Positions 1 through 5,502 of a DNA stretch of 10,732 nt are shown in pieces; position 1 is the stretch's first letter, and each line of letters opens with the position of its first letter. The notes beneath the pieces were generated by a model that worked only from the letters and a program-made list of their open reading frames with translations, was not told where the DNA came from and ran no database searches. Position numbers and translations under genes: made by a program. The stretch covers positions 1 to 10,732 of the forward strand of contig DVMG01000103.1 of NCBI GenBank assembly GCA_018715105.1, given 5' to 3'. The stretch is from Candidatus Ventricola intestinavium (lineage in GTDB: Bacteria; Bacillota; Clostridia; Christensenellales; Aristaeellaceae).

Positions 1-63
1 CTCGCCTTTCCGGGGAGAAAAGATTCTTCCAATCAATCATCCAATCAGCAACCGTTAAAATAG
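1..63 (+). CDS. Possible 3' end of an upstream gene (partial)
   Basis: One plus-strand frame is open from the left edge to a TAG at 61-63 and would encode a polar tail ending in SSNQSSNQQPLK. Such Ser/Asn/Gln-rich tails are common protein ends, and two hairpins including a terminator follow within 100 bases, which fits a gene ending here. The other two plus frames are also open for most of this stretch, so the choice is weak. No family can be recognised from 20 codons. Confidence 0.2.
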   Translation, partial: LAFPGRKDSSNQSSNQQPLK

Positions 64-111
64 AAACGCATGCCATAGGTCAAGATGCGTATGCCAACAA
101 ACGAGGACGCT

Positions 112-138
112 GTGTTCCCTCTCCCGAGGAGGGAACAC
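112..138 (+). other. Perfect 10-bp hairpin upstream of the terminator
   Basis: GTGTTCCCTC at 112-121 pairs perfectly with GAGGGAACAC at 129-138 around a 7-base loop. Only GTTTG follows, so it is a poor intrinsic terminator by itself. It sits 17 bases before a second hairpin with a better T-tract and may be part of a double transcription stop or a 3'-end stabiliser of the upstream transcript. Confidence 0.55.
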
Positions 139-155
139 GTTTGCCAACGGCTGGA

Positions 156-188
156 GCCCGCCCACGCGGCGGGCCTGTTTTATGTTTT
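156..188 (+). terminator. Intrinsic terminator of the upstream gene
   Basis: GCCCGCC (156-162) pairs with GGCGGGC (168-174) around a 5-base loop, followed by the T-rich stretch CTGTTTTATGTTTT. This is a typical rho-independent terminator on the plus strand. It lies just before the promoter at 202-230, so it separates an upstream transcript from the glycosylase pair. Confidence 0.7.
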
Positions 189-201
189 GCGGGCCTGCGC
201 G

Positions 202-230
202 TTGTGGCAGAGCGCATTTTGTGCTATACT
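202..230 (+). promoter_or_regulatory. SigA-like promoter of the UDG pair
   Basis: A -35 box TTGTGG (202-207) and a -10 box TATACT (225-230) are separated by exactly 17 bases, with TGC immediately before the -10 box (extended -10). Transcription would start near 237, leaving a leader of about 48 bases before the ATG at 285. This makes the in-frame ATG at 238 an unlikely start. Confidence 0.7.
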
Positions 231-284
231 GTAGCCATGGGATTTGAACAAAAGGATTTCCATGATAAAGACGGAGGAACGCGC

Positions 285-899
285 ATGAAGACATCGTGGC
301 CGACGCTTGCGCAGGAGGTCTTTTCCTGTGAGAGGTGCAGGCTGTGCCAGACGCGAAATCATGTCGTGTTTGGCGAGGGAAACCTGCATGCGCCGCTGAT
401 GCTGATCGGCGAGGGACCGGGGCAGCAGGAAGACAGCACCGGGAGGCCTTTTGTCGGCGCGGCAGGCCAGCTGCTTGACAAAATGCTTGCGGCCATCGGC
501 CTGGCGCGCGAACAGGTGTATATCTGCAACGTCGTCAAGTGCCGTCCCCCGCACAACCGTGTGCCGGAGCCGGATGAGCAGGCGGCCTGCATGGATTATC
601 TGCGCCAGCAGGTGGCGCTCGTGCGGCCCAGGGTGATCGTGTGCCTGGGCTCGACGCCCACACGGGCGCTGCTGGGCGGGCAGATGCGCATCACGCGCGA
701 CAGAGGGGTCTGGCAGCTGAAAAAAGGCGTGTGGTTCATGCCGACTTATCATCCGGCGGCACTCCTGCGCGATGCGGATAAGAAACGCCCGGCGTGGACG
801 GACTTCAAAGCCATTCGGGATAAGCTGAATGAACTCGGGGTTTACCGGCAGATATCCGGGGCGGAGGGCCCGGCAGGGGAGGAAGCGGATGGAAGATAA
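285..899 (+). CDS. Family 4 uracil-DNA glycosylase (Fe-S type)
   Basis: Predicted to remove uracil from DNA formed by cytosine deamination or dUMP misincorporation, starting base-excision repair in the cytoplasm. The 204-residue product matches the usual ~200 residues of family 4 (UDGa). Visible motifs are the active-site loop GEGPGQQE (42-49), GRPFVG (53-58), KCRPP (85-89) and HPAALLR (156-162). Cysteines 15, 18, 86 and 102 are placed like the four ligands of the family's 4Fe-4S cluster. The ATG at 285 is preferred because GGAGG lies 7 bases upstream; an in-frame ATG at 238 coincides with the predicted transcription start and has no ribosome binding site. The next gene, a paralogue, begins inside its 3' end with an 11-base overlap, so the two are probably co-translated. 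Family assignment is firm; activity on uracil is inferred from the family. Confidence 0.93.
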   Translation: MKTSWPTLAQEVFSCERCRLCQTRNHVVFGEGNLHAPLMLIGEGPGQQEDSTGRPFVGAAGQLLDKMLAAIGLAREQVYICNVVKCRPPHNRVPEPDEQAACMDYLRQQVALVRPRVIVCLGSTPTRALLGGQMRITRDRGVWQLKKGVWFMPTYHPAALLRDADKKRPAWTDFKAIRDKLNELGVYRQISGAEGPAGEEADGR

Positions 900-1497
900 A
901 TTCAAACAGGAGCTGCGCGCGTTCCTCGCGGGCGTGATGCCGGGCAAGGAAAACGCGCTTGTGTTCGGCGAAGGGCCGCTCAGCCCGCGCCTGATGCTGA
1001 TCGGAGAAGCGCCGGGCGAGCAGGAAAGCCTGCAGGGAAGGCCGTTTGTGGGCAAGGCGGGCAAAAACCTCGACCGCTTTCTGGAGCTGGCGGGCCTGAG
1101 GCGGGAGGAAATCTATATTTCCAATGCCGTAAAATTCCGCCCGACGAAGACAGGGGCATCCGGCAGGGTGAGCAACCGGCCGCCCACGCGCGATGAGATC
1201 GCGCTGTTTCGGCCCTGGCTCCTGCGTGAGATCTCGGAAGTAAAGCCCGGCCTGCTCGTCACGCTGGGAAACGTCCCGCTTAAAGCCGTGACAAACAGCA
1301 GGATGACCATCGGCGTTGCGCATGGACGCATGATGACGGCGGGAGAAACGGGTCTGCCCCTTTTTGCACTGTATCATCCGGCGAGCCTGCTTTACAATCG
1401 TTCTCTCACGCCGGCTTATGAGCAGGACGTTCGTGCACTGGCGCAGTACCTGAGCGGGAAAAAGCCTGTGCTTTTGAACGCCGAAATGGACAATTGA
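889..1497 (+). CDS. Cysteine-free UDG-superfamily paralogue
   Basis: The 202-residue product shares the family 4 UDG framework with the gene before it: FGEGPLSPRLMLIGEAPGEQ region (26-45), GRPFVGKAG (50-58), IYISNAVKFRPT (75-86), VTLGNVPLKA (124-133) and YHPASLL (162-168). All four iron-sulfur ligands are missing: there is no N-terminal CxxC, the KCRPP cysteine is Phe83, the fourth is Phe107 or close to it, and the whole protein contains no cysteine. The conserved Arg after HPAxLL is Tyr169. An insertion-like segment (88-98, TGASGRVSNRP) lengthens the loop after the KFRP motif. The ATG at 889 follows a GGGGAGGAAG ribosome binding site; an upstream in-frame ATG at 829 lies deep inside the preceding gene with no such site. 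It could be a cluster-independent glycosylase, a glycosylase of different specificity, or a DNA-binding partner without catalysis. Confidence 0.88.
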   Translation: MEDKFKQELRAFLAGVMPGKENALVFGEGPLSPRLMLIGEAPGEQESLQGRPFVGKAGKNLDRFLELAGLRREEIYISNAVKFRPTKTGASGRVSNRPPTRDEIALFRPWLLREISEVKPGLLVTLGNVPLKAVTNSRMTIGVAHGRMMTAGETGLPLFALYHPASLLYNRSLTPAYEQDVRALAQYLSGKKPVLLNAEMDN

Positions 1498-1542
1498 GAC
1501 AAAATGGCTTTCTTTCCTGTCCTGCCTGTGATATGCTTGTAT

Positions 1543-1578
1543 CATATCGTGAGGGATATCATGAAAGAGATCATGAAG
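1543..1578 (+). repeat. Three imperfect 12-nt direct repeats before nfeD
   Basis: Units at 1543-1554, 1555-1566 and 1567-1578 read CATATCGTGAGG, GATATCATGAAA and GAGATCATGAAG. Units 2 and 3 share ATCATGAA exactly, and units 1 and 2 agree at about 8 of 12 positions. The first unit also pairs with GATATG at 1530-1535 to make a short palindrome around a 7-base loop. The array lies in the 91-base spacer before the operon, where a regulator site or translational leader is expected. No convincing SigA promoter was found in this spacer; the best -10 candidate is TATCAT at 1540-1545 with a poor -35. Confidence 0.4.
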
Positions 1579-1596
1579 GGGGTATTTCATGGTTGA
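1561..1596 (+). CDS. Possible 11-residue leader ORF overlapping nfeD start
   Basis: ATG at 1561 follows GAGGG (1551-1555) with a 5-base gap and encodes MKEIMKGVFHG, ending at TGA 1594-1596, which overlaps the nfeD start at 1589 in another frame. Such an arrangement could couple or tune translation of nfeD. It is very short and could be chance, since the repeated 12-mers themselves create the ATGs. Confidence 0.15.
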   Translation: MKEIMKGVFHG

Positions 1597-2092
1597 TATG
1601 CTGATTGCGAATCTCCCCATGGTGCTCTGCCTGCTGCTGGGTATGGGGCTCATTGTGGTGGAGGTCTTTCTTCCCGGATTTGGATTGCCTGGTATATCCG
1701 GCATTGTGCTGGTTGGCCTGGGCACGGTGATGGCGGGCATGCACTTTGGCGCGCTGACGGCCGTGGGCATCCTGCTGGTGATCATCGCGGTGCTGGCGGT
1801 GCTCATCTCCTGGGTGCTGCGTTCTGCGGCCAAGGGAGGCGTCGGGCGTTCCGAGCTTTTTCTGCGGGACCGGGAGGAATTCCACCATCAGCAGGAAGAC
1901 ATGCAGGTGCTTGTGGGCAAACAGGGCAGGACGACCAGCGTGCTGCGCCCGGCCGGCATTGGGGATTTTGACGGCGTTCGCCTGAATGTCGTCACGGAAG
2001 GCGGTTTTATCGAGCAGGGAACGAGGATTGAGATCGTTCGGGTGGAAGGCGGCCGCATTGTGGTGCGCCCGCATCCGGAAGAAAAGGTGTAA
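1589..2092 (+). CDS. Short NfeD-family membrane protein
   Basis: The 167-residue product has three hydrophobic segments (about 5-26, 31-50 and 54-76), a basic/polar linker, and a C-terminal domain (about 105-162) with the pattern GKQGRTTSVLRPAG...DGVRLNV...GGFIEQGTRIEIV typical of the NfeD OB-fold. NfeD proteins are membrane partners of SPFH/flotillin proteins and are usually encoded next to them, as here with FloA 73 bases downstream. It is the short form: the N-terminal ClpP-like serine protease domain of long NfeD proteins such as Bacillus YqeZ is absent. The start is supported by AAGGGGG six to seven bases upstream. It likely heads an operon with the next three genes. Family assignment is firm; a role in FloA assemblies is inferred from the family and the neighbour. 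Confidence 0.88.
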   Translation: MVDMLIANLPMVLCLLLGMGLIVVEVFLPGFGLPGISGIVLVGLGTVMAGMHFGALTAVGILLVIIAVLAVLISWVLRSAAKGGVGRSELFLRDREEFHHQQEDMQVLVGKQGRTTSVLRPAGIGDFDGVRLNVVTEGGFIEQGTRIEIVRVEGGRIVVRPHPEEKV

Positions 2093-2165
2093 AGCGGGCG
2101 ATTCAGCGCGCTTTTGAGATAAAAGCAAACCATCATCACCGTTACGCTGAGAGGAGAGGGGAACC

Positions 2166-3146
2166 GTGGTTGAGGGAATTATCCTGGTTATCGTTGTCAT
2201 CGTTGTCGTCCTGGTCTTTTTAAGCTTTGTGCCGTTGGGGCTGTGGATATCGGCGCTGGCCTCCGGCGTGCATGTGTCGATCTTCACGCTTGCGGGCATG
2301 CGCATCCGCCGCGTGTCGCCGGCTAAAATCGTCAACCCGCTGATCAAGGCGGAGAAAGCCGGCCTCAACATGGAAATCAGCAAGATGGAGGCGCATTTTC
2401 TGGCGGGGGGCAATCTGGATCGTGTGATCACCGCGCTGATTACCGCCCGGGGAGCAAACATCAAACTGGATTTTCCGGAGGCGTGCGCCATTGACCTGGC
2501 GGGCCGCGACGTGCTTCAGGCTGTGCAGATGAGCGTCAATCCAAAGGTGATTGAGACGCCTGTCGTCGCCGCGATTGCGAAGGACGGCATTGAATTGCGC
2601 GCAAAGGCGCGTGTGACCGTGCGGGCAAACATTGAGCGCCTGGTTGGCGGCGCGGGAGAGGAAACCGTGGTGGCCCGCGTGGGCGAAGGAATTGTGACCA
2701 CCGTGGGCTCGGCGGAGACGCATAAGGCCGTGTTGGAAAACCCGGATCTCATCAGCCGCACGGTGCTGGGCAAGGGCCTTGATTCCGGCACGGCCTTTGA
2801 GATCCTTTCCATTGATATTGCGGATGTGGATGTGGGCCGCAACGTCGGCGCACAGCTGCAGATGGATCAGGCAGAGGCCGACCGCCGGATTGCCCAGGCA
2901 AAGGCGGAGGAGAGGCGTGCCATGGCAGTGGCCCGTGAGCAGGAGATGAAGGCTGCCGCGCAGGAACAGCGCGCCAAAGTCATCGAGGCGGAGGCCGAAG
3001 TGCCCAAAGCCATGGCCGCGGCGCTTCGGGAAGGCCGGCTGGGCGTGATGGACTATTATCAAATGCAGAATACGCTGGCGGATACGTCCATGCGTGAATC
3101 CATCGCGTCGATGGGTCAGGACACCCCTCAGGTTCCCAAGAAATGA
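2166..3146 (+). CDS. floA: Flotillin-like protein FloA
   Basis: A membrane scaffold of the SPFH family that forms functional membrane microdomains and influences membrane fluidity and membrane protein organisation. The 326-residue product is close to the usual ~330 residues. It has an N-terminal hydrophobic segment (about 4-35) that would sit in the membrane as an anchor or hairpin, an SPFH region (about 35-200, with MRIRRVSPAKIVNPLIKAEK and the run around GEGIVTTVGSAETHKAVLEN), and an alanine/glutamate-rich coiled coil (about 232-285). The start is GTG at 2166, preceded by GAGAGGAGAGGGG; no better ATG exists. It follows the NfeD gene without a terminator and precedes the membrane protein gene by 26 bases. 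Identification as FloA (YqfA type, not the eukaryote-like FloT) rests on length and on the sequence of the SPFH and C-terminal parts. Confidence 0.94.
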   Translation: MVEGIILVIVVIVVVLVFLSFVPLGLWISALASGVHVSIFTLAGMRIRRVSPAKIVNPLIKAEKAGLNMEISKMEAHFLAGGNLDRVITALITARGANIKLDFPEACAIDLAGRDVLQAVQMSVNPKVIETPVVAAIAKDGIELRAKARVTVRANIERLVGGAGEETVVARVGEGIVTTVGSAETHKAVLENPDLISRTVLGKGLDSGTAFEILSIDIADVDVGRNVGAQLQMDQAEADRRIAQAKAEERRAMAVAREQEMKAAAQEQRAKVIEAEAEVPKAMAAALREGRLGVMDYYQMQNTLADTSMRESIASMGQDTPQVPKK

Positions 3147-3172
3147 GACGCGGTTGAAAAGGGGGTGCTGCT

Positions 3173-3742
3173 ATGGAAGATATCCTCGGCATCGTCGTCG
3201 TAATTCTGGTATACGCCTTTGTCCTGCGAGGGAAGAACAAAGGAAAGAAGAAAAAGAATTCAAAGGGCGCGGTGAAAAATCCCGCCGGACGGGGAGCCGA
3301 TCGCGCGGCAGCGTTTCGGCAGGCATTTTCCGAAATCCCCCCTGCATCCGCCCCTGTGCAGGAGGGGGAGCGGCGCCCTGCGCAAATAAGGACGAAGCTG
3401 GAAGAAGAGATGCATGCCCGGGAAGCAGAGGGAAAGGCATCCGGACAGCCTGAGAGGGAAAGAAAAGGCGTTGATGGGGAAACGCCGCCCGAAAAAAGGG
3501 CGCGGCCCGGCATGCGTTTTGTAGACGTTCTTCCGAACCGGATGCGTGATGCGGGAGAAGGCGAGGATCCCTGCCATGTGGGCGCCGCCCCACGGGAGGA
3601 AGATCCCTTTGCCCCCCGGGAAACGGACCGCAGAAAGGAAGAGGCGCTTGCGCGGGATGTGCTGCGGGGCGTGGTGATGAGTGAGATTCTGATGCGCCCG
3701 CATGAAAGGGCGGCGCTTCGCAGGGCAAAACGGAGGATGTAA
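3173..3742 (+). CDS. Single-pass membrane protein, unknown function
   Basis: Not recognised as a named family. The 189-residue product begins with one membrane segment (about 3-18), followed by a strongly basic stretch (20-31, KNKGKKKKNSKG) that predicts an outside N-terminus and a cytoplasmic body. Residues 32-155 are low-complexity, charged and rich in Arg, Glu, Pro and Ala, so probably disordered. The tail (about 158-189) contains ALARDVLRGVVMSEILMRPH followed by an Arg-rich end, and it looks like a helical conserved motif rather than filler. The start ATG follows AAAAGGGGG. It lies 26 bases after floA, and its TAA shares one base with the ATG of the response regulator, so translational coupling is likely. 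It may tether something to FloA membranes or link the membrane to the regulator; this is inference from position only. Confidence 0.72.
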   Translation: MEDILGIVVVILVYAFVLRGKNKGKKKKNSKGAVKNPAGRGADRAAAFRQAFSEIPPASAPVQEGERRPAQIRTKLEEEMHAREAEGKASGQPERERKGVDGETPPEKRARPGMRFVDVLPNRMRDAGEGEDPCHVGAAPREEDPFAPRETDRRKEEALARDVLRGVVMSEILMRPHERAALRRAKRRM

Positions 3743-4506
3743 TGTCGGATGAAATTCGCGTCGTCATCGCGGATGACGAAGAGGGAATGCGCATGGTTCT
3801 GCGCAAGATGATTGCCCGGGCAGAGGGATTTACCCTCTGCGCCGAGGCGGACAACGGCTTGCGCCTCTTGGAGCTTGTGGAGCAGTATAAGCCGCAGGTG
3901 TGCTTTCTTGACGTGGAAATGCCGGGCATGTCCGGGCTTGAATGCGCCCGATCCATTCAGGATACCGATCCGAGGACCATCCTCATCTTTGCAACGGCGC
4001 ACGATGATTACATGGCCCAGGCGTTTGAAATGTATGCCTTTGACTACATGGTCAAGCCTTTTAAGATGGAGCGCGTGATGAAGACCCTTGAACGCATCCG
4101 TCAGGTGACGCTGGAACGCAGAAAAATCGCGCAGGAAGAAAGCGCGCCAAGGCCAATGCCCCCGCGCGGAATTGCCAGCGGGCGCATCATGCTCCACCAC
4201 AAAGAGGGTGTGAATTTCGTTAACCAGGCGGACATTCTTCTGGTTCAGCGGGAAAACCGGTCCACCGTGCTGTACGCAACAGGCGGCAGGCGGTTTGAAA
4301 CGAGCGAAGCGTTGGGGGATGTGGAAGCGAGGCTGGATCCGAAGATTTTCTTTCGCTGCCACAAATCGTATATCATCAACCTCCATGTGATTGACAGCAT
4401 TACCCCTTACGGCCGGTGGACGTATGTGGTGCACCTGATGGGAACGGATCAGGATGCGCTGATCACGCACGAAAAGTATGAAGAACTTGAAAAGATGTTT
4501 GCATGA
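3742..4506 (+). CDS. LytTR-family response regulator
   Basis: A two-domain transcription regulator of the AlgR/AgrA/LytR type, 254 residues. The receiver domain (about 5-120) shows the acidic pocket Asp11-Asp12-Glu13, phospho-acceptor Asp57 in FLDVEMPGMSG, the switch Thr85 and Lys105 in VKPF. A linker rich in Pro and Arg (about 132-150) leads to a LytTR DNA-binding domain (about 150-254) with the diagnostic FFRCHKSYIINLHVI and an ending of EKYEELEKMF. Its ATG overlaps the TAA of the preceding membrane protein gene (TAATG), so the two are co-translated. No sensor histidine kinase is encoded in the window, so the signal source is unknown; the partner may be elsewhere or the upstream membrane proteins may matter. 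A terminator follows 34 bases after the stop. Confidence 0.93.
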   Translation: MSDEIRVVIADDEEGMRMVLRKMIARAEGFTLCAEADNGLRLLELVEQYKPQVCFLDVEMPGMSGLECARSIQDTDPRTILIFATAHDDYMAQAFEMYAFDYMVKPFKMERVMKTLERIRQVTLERRKIAQEESAPRPMPPRGIASGRIMLHHKEGVNFVNQADILLVQRENRSTVLYATGGRRFETSEALGDVEARLDPKIFFRCHKSYIINLHVIDSITPYGRWTYVVHLMGTDQDALITHEKYEELEKMFA

Positions 4507-4540
4507 ACGCATGCGCTGAGGATGTTAAACCCCTTGTGAC

Positions 4541-4585
4541 AACAGCCGCTTTCCTCCTCTCGGGGAAAAAAGCGGCTGTTTCTTG
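4541..4585 (+). terminator. Terminator of the nfeD-floA-LytTR unit
   Basis: AACAGCCGCTTT (4541-4552) pairs perfectly over 12 bp with AAAGCGGCTGTT (4569-4580) across a 16-base loop, and the 3' side runs into TTTCTTG. The U-tract is short but the stem is strong. It lies 34 bases after the stop of the response regulator gene. Confidence 0.75.
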
Positions 4586-4607
4586 ATAGCCGGCGCCGAA
4601 AGAAAAC

Positions 4608-4701
4608 AAACCGGCATAATGCCGGCTGGATCCCCGACGAAAGGCTGTAAATCGTGAGGCTCTGTGCCCGAGGCCGAAGTTAGCAAGCGGATTTACATGA
4701 C
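4608..4701. repeat. Tandem ~94-bp repeat, copy 1
   Basis: Begins AAACCGGCATAATGCCGG, a perfect 6-bp hairpin (4611-4616 with 4620-4625), and ends GGATTTACATGAC. Aligned by eye with copy 2 it is about 80% identical over its whole length, with long identical blocks such as ATCCCCGACGAAA, GGCTCTG and GCCCGAGGCCG. Length differs by one base between copies, so any reading frame is broken from one copy to the next and coding is unlikely. The preceding bases 4589-4607 (GCCGGCGCCGAAAG and AAAACAAA) resemble a shortened copy end and may be the remnant of a third unit. Confidence 0.75.
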
Positions 4702-4796
4702 AAACCGGCATGACGCCGGCTGCATCCCCGACGAAAAGTCGTAAGTCCTGCGGCTCTGCGCCCGAGGCCGGAGCTGCAAAAAAGGATTTCCATAAC
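4702..4796. repeat. Tandem ~95-bp repeat, copy 2
   Basis: Begins AAACCGGCATGACGCCGG, a 5-bp hairpin (4705-4709 with 4715-4719) in which the loop has diverged but the outer stem is kept, and ends GGATTTCCATAAC exactly at the A-run that forms the T-tract of the rpsT terminator. It follows copy 1 with no gap. A second small stem, CGAC with GTCG around GAAAA, is possible in this copy but weaker in copy 1. Confidence 0.75.
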
Positions 4797-4822
4797 AAAA
4801 AACCCTCCCAACCGAGGGAGGG
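4797..4822 (-). terminator. Terminator of rpsT
   Basis: On the minus strand CCCTCCC pairs with GGGAGGG (4816-4822 and 4803-4809) around a 6-base loop and is followed by TTTTTTG (4802-4797 and beyond). It lies 15 bases after the rpsT stop and is a standard intrinsic terminator facing the terminator at 4541-4585. Confidence 0.85.
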
Positions 4823-4837
4823 AAAGCATCACGCAAA

Positions 4838-5095
4838 TTATTCAGCCTTGGCCAGTTCACGGGCCATGCGCGCCTTCTGACGGTTGGCGGCATTCTTGGA
4901 GATAACGCCCTTGGCAGCAGCCTTATCGACAGCAGCAGAAGCAACGCTCAGCATCTCGGCGGTTGCGTTTTTTTCGGCAACGGCGGTATCAAATTTCTTA
5001 AGCGCGGTCTTGGTAGCGGATTTCACCATCTTGTTGCGCAGGGTCTTACGCTTGGTGACGTTGACGCGCTTGATAGCGGACTTAATATTCGGCAA
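4838..5095 (-). CDS. rpsT: 30S ribosomal protein S20
   Basis: Binds 16S rRNA early in 30S subunit assembly. The 85-residue product has the usual S20 length and sequence: MPNIKSAIKRV at the start, KRKTLRNKMVKSATKTALKK in the middle, and VDKAAAKGVISKNAANRQKA RMARELA towards the end, with helical, lysine/alanine-rich composition. The start is a TTG at 5095-5093, chosen because S20 proteins begin with MPNIKS and because GAGGAGGTGATTCC lies directly upstream. Longer in-frame extensions upstream run through the promoter and are not coding. It is a single-gene transcript with its own promoter (5139-5167) and terminator (4797-4822). A non-ATG start is also known for rpsT in Escherichia coli (UUG), where it is linked to low translation efficiency and autogenous control. 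Confidence 0.97.
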   Translation of the reverse strand: MPNIKSAIKRVNVTKRKTLRNKMVKSATKTALKKFDTAVAEKNATAEMLSVASAAVDKAAAKGVISKNAANRQKARMARELAKAE

Positions 5096-5138
5096 AGGAA
5101 TCACCTCCTCAGGTGTACATTCAAGATCAGCATGGGTT

Positions 5139-5167
5139 ATCATATCACATCCCCATGGAAAATGCAA
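5139..5167 (-). promoter_or_regulatory. SigA-like promoter of rpsT
   Basis: On the minus strand, TTGCAT (5167-5162) and TATGAT (5144-5139) are separated by exactly 17 bases. Transcription would begin near 5132, giving a leader of about 37 bases with a strong ribosome binding site before the TTG start. Confidence 0.8.
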
Positions 5168-5204
5168 GCGATATTCAGACTTTTTTTACTTTTTCCGGAA
5201 AGAA

Positions 5205-5471
5205 TCATACGAAAATGAACGGGTAAAGGCAGTATCCGGCGTAGCAGCCCAACAAAAGCACGCCCTGCCACCGGTTCATCCGTCTTGAAATCAGCTCGGG
5301 AACGACCAGCAGAAGCATCACCGCCATCATCAGGGGAAGATCGACGGTCAGGCTGGTGGCGCTGGCCGATTCCAGGTCAAACGGAGAGAGCGTGACCGCC
5401 GTGCCGGAGACGAGCACGATGTTCAGCAGGTTCGCTCCCATGATGTTGCCGACAGGGCGATGCGATGCCAA
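5205..5471 (-). pseudogene. C-terminal remnant of a CaCA-family Na+/Ca2+ exchanger
   Basis: The ~88-residue frame contains VGNIMGANLLNIVLVSG (residues 7-23), the segment following the second alpha repeat of calcium/cation antiporters (YrbG type, usually about 300 residues or more), then two hydrophobic stretches (about 46-58 and 70-87) separated by a basic ISRRMNRWQG segment, as at the C-terminus of this family. The first alpha repeat, most membrane helices and the acidic motif of the second alpha repeat are absent. The frame upstream ends at a TGA (5495-5493), and the sequence beyond 5471 belongs to the promoter region of the divergent PHP gene. No convincing ribosome binding site precedes the TTG at 5471. 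The natural C-terminus seems intact (TGA at 5207-5205). It reads as a 5'-deleted gene rather than a small functional protein. Confidence 0.75.
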
Positions 5472-5502
5472 GCCTGCCCATGTGTGTTCTCTTCACATTT
5501 GT

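Noticed and set aside
238..284. Earlier in-frame ATG (238) as the start of the family 4 glycosylase
   Set aside because: It coincides with the predicted transcription start and lacks a ribosome binding site; the ATG at 285 has GGAGG and gives the normal family length.
2220..3062. Long minus-strand open frame opposite floA
   Set aside because: Its peptide is His/Arg-rich without any family motif and it is antisense to an unmistakable FloA; typical of GC-rich shadow frames.
4608..4796. CRISPR array
   Set aside because: Only two units of ~94 bp with internal divergence and no spacers; not CRISPR architecture.
4463..4798. Minus-strand open frame covering the tandem repeat as a repeat protein
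   Set aside because: The two repeat units differ by one base, so the units are read in different frames, and the frame runs through the operon terminator; no ribosome binding site.
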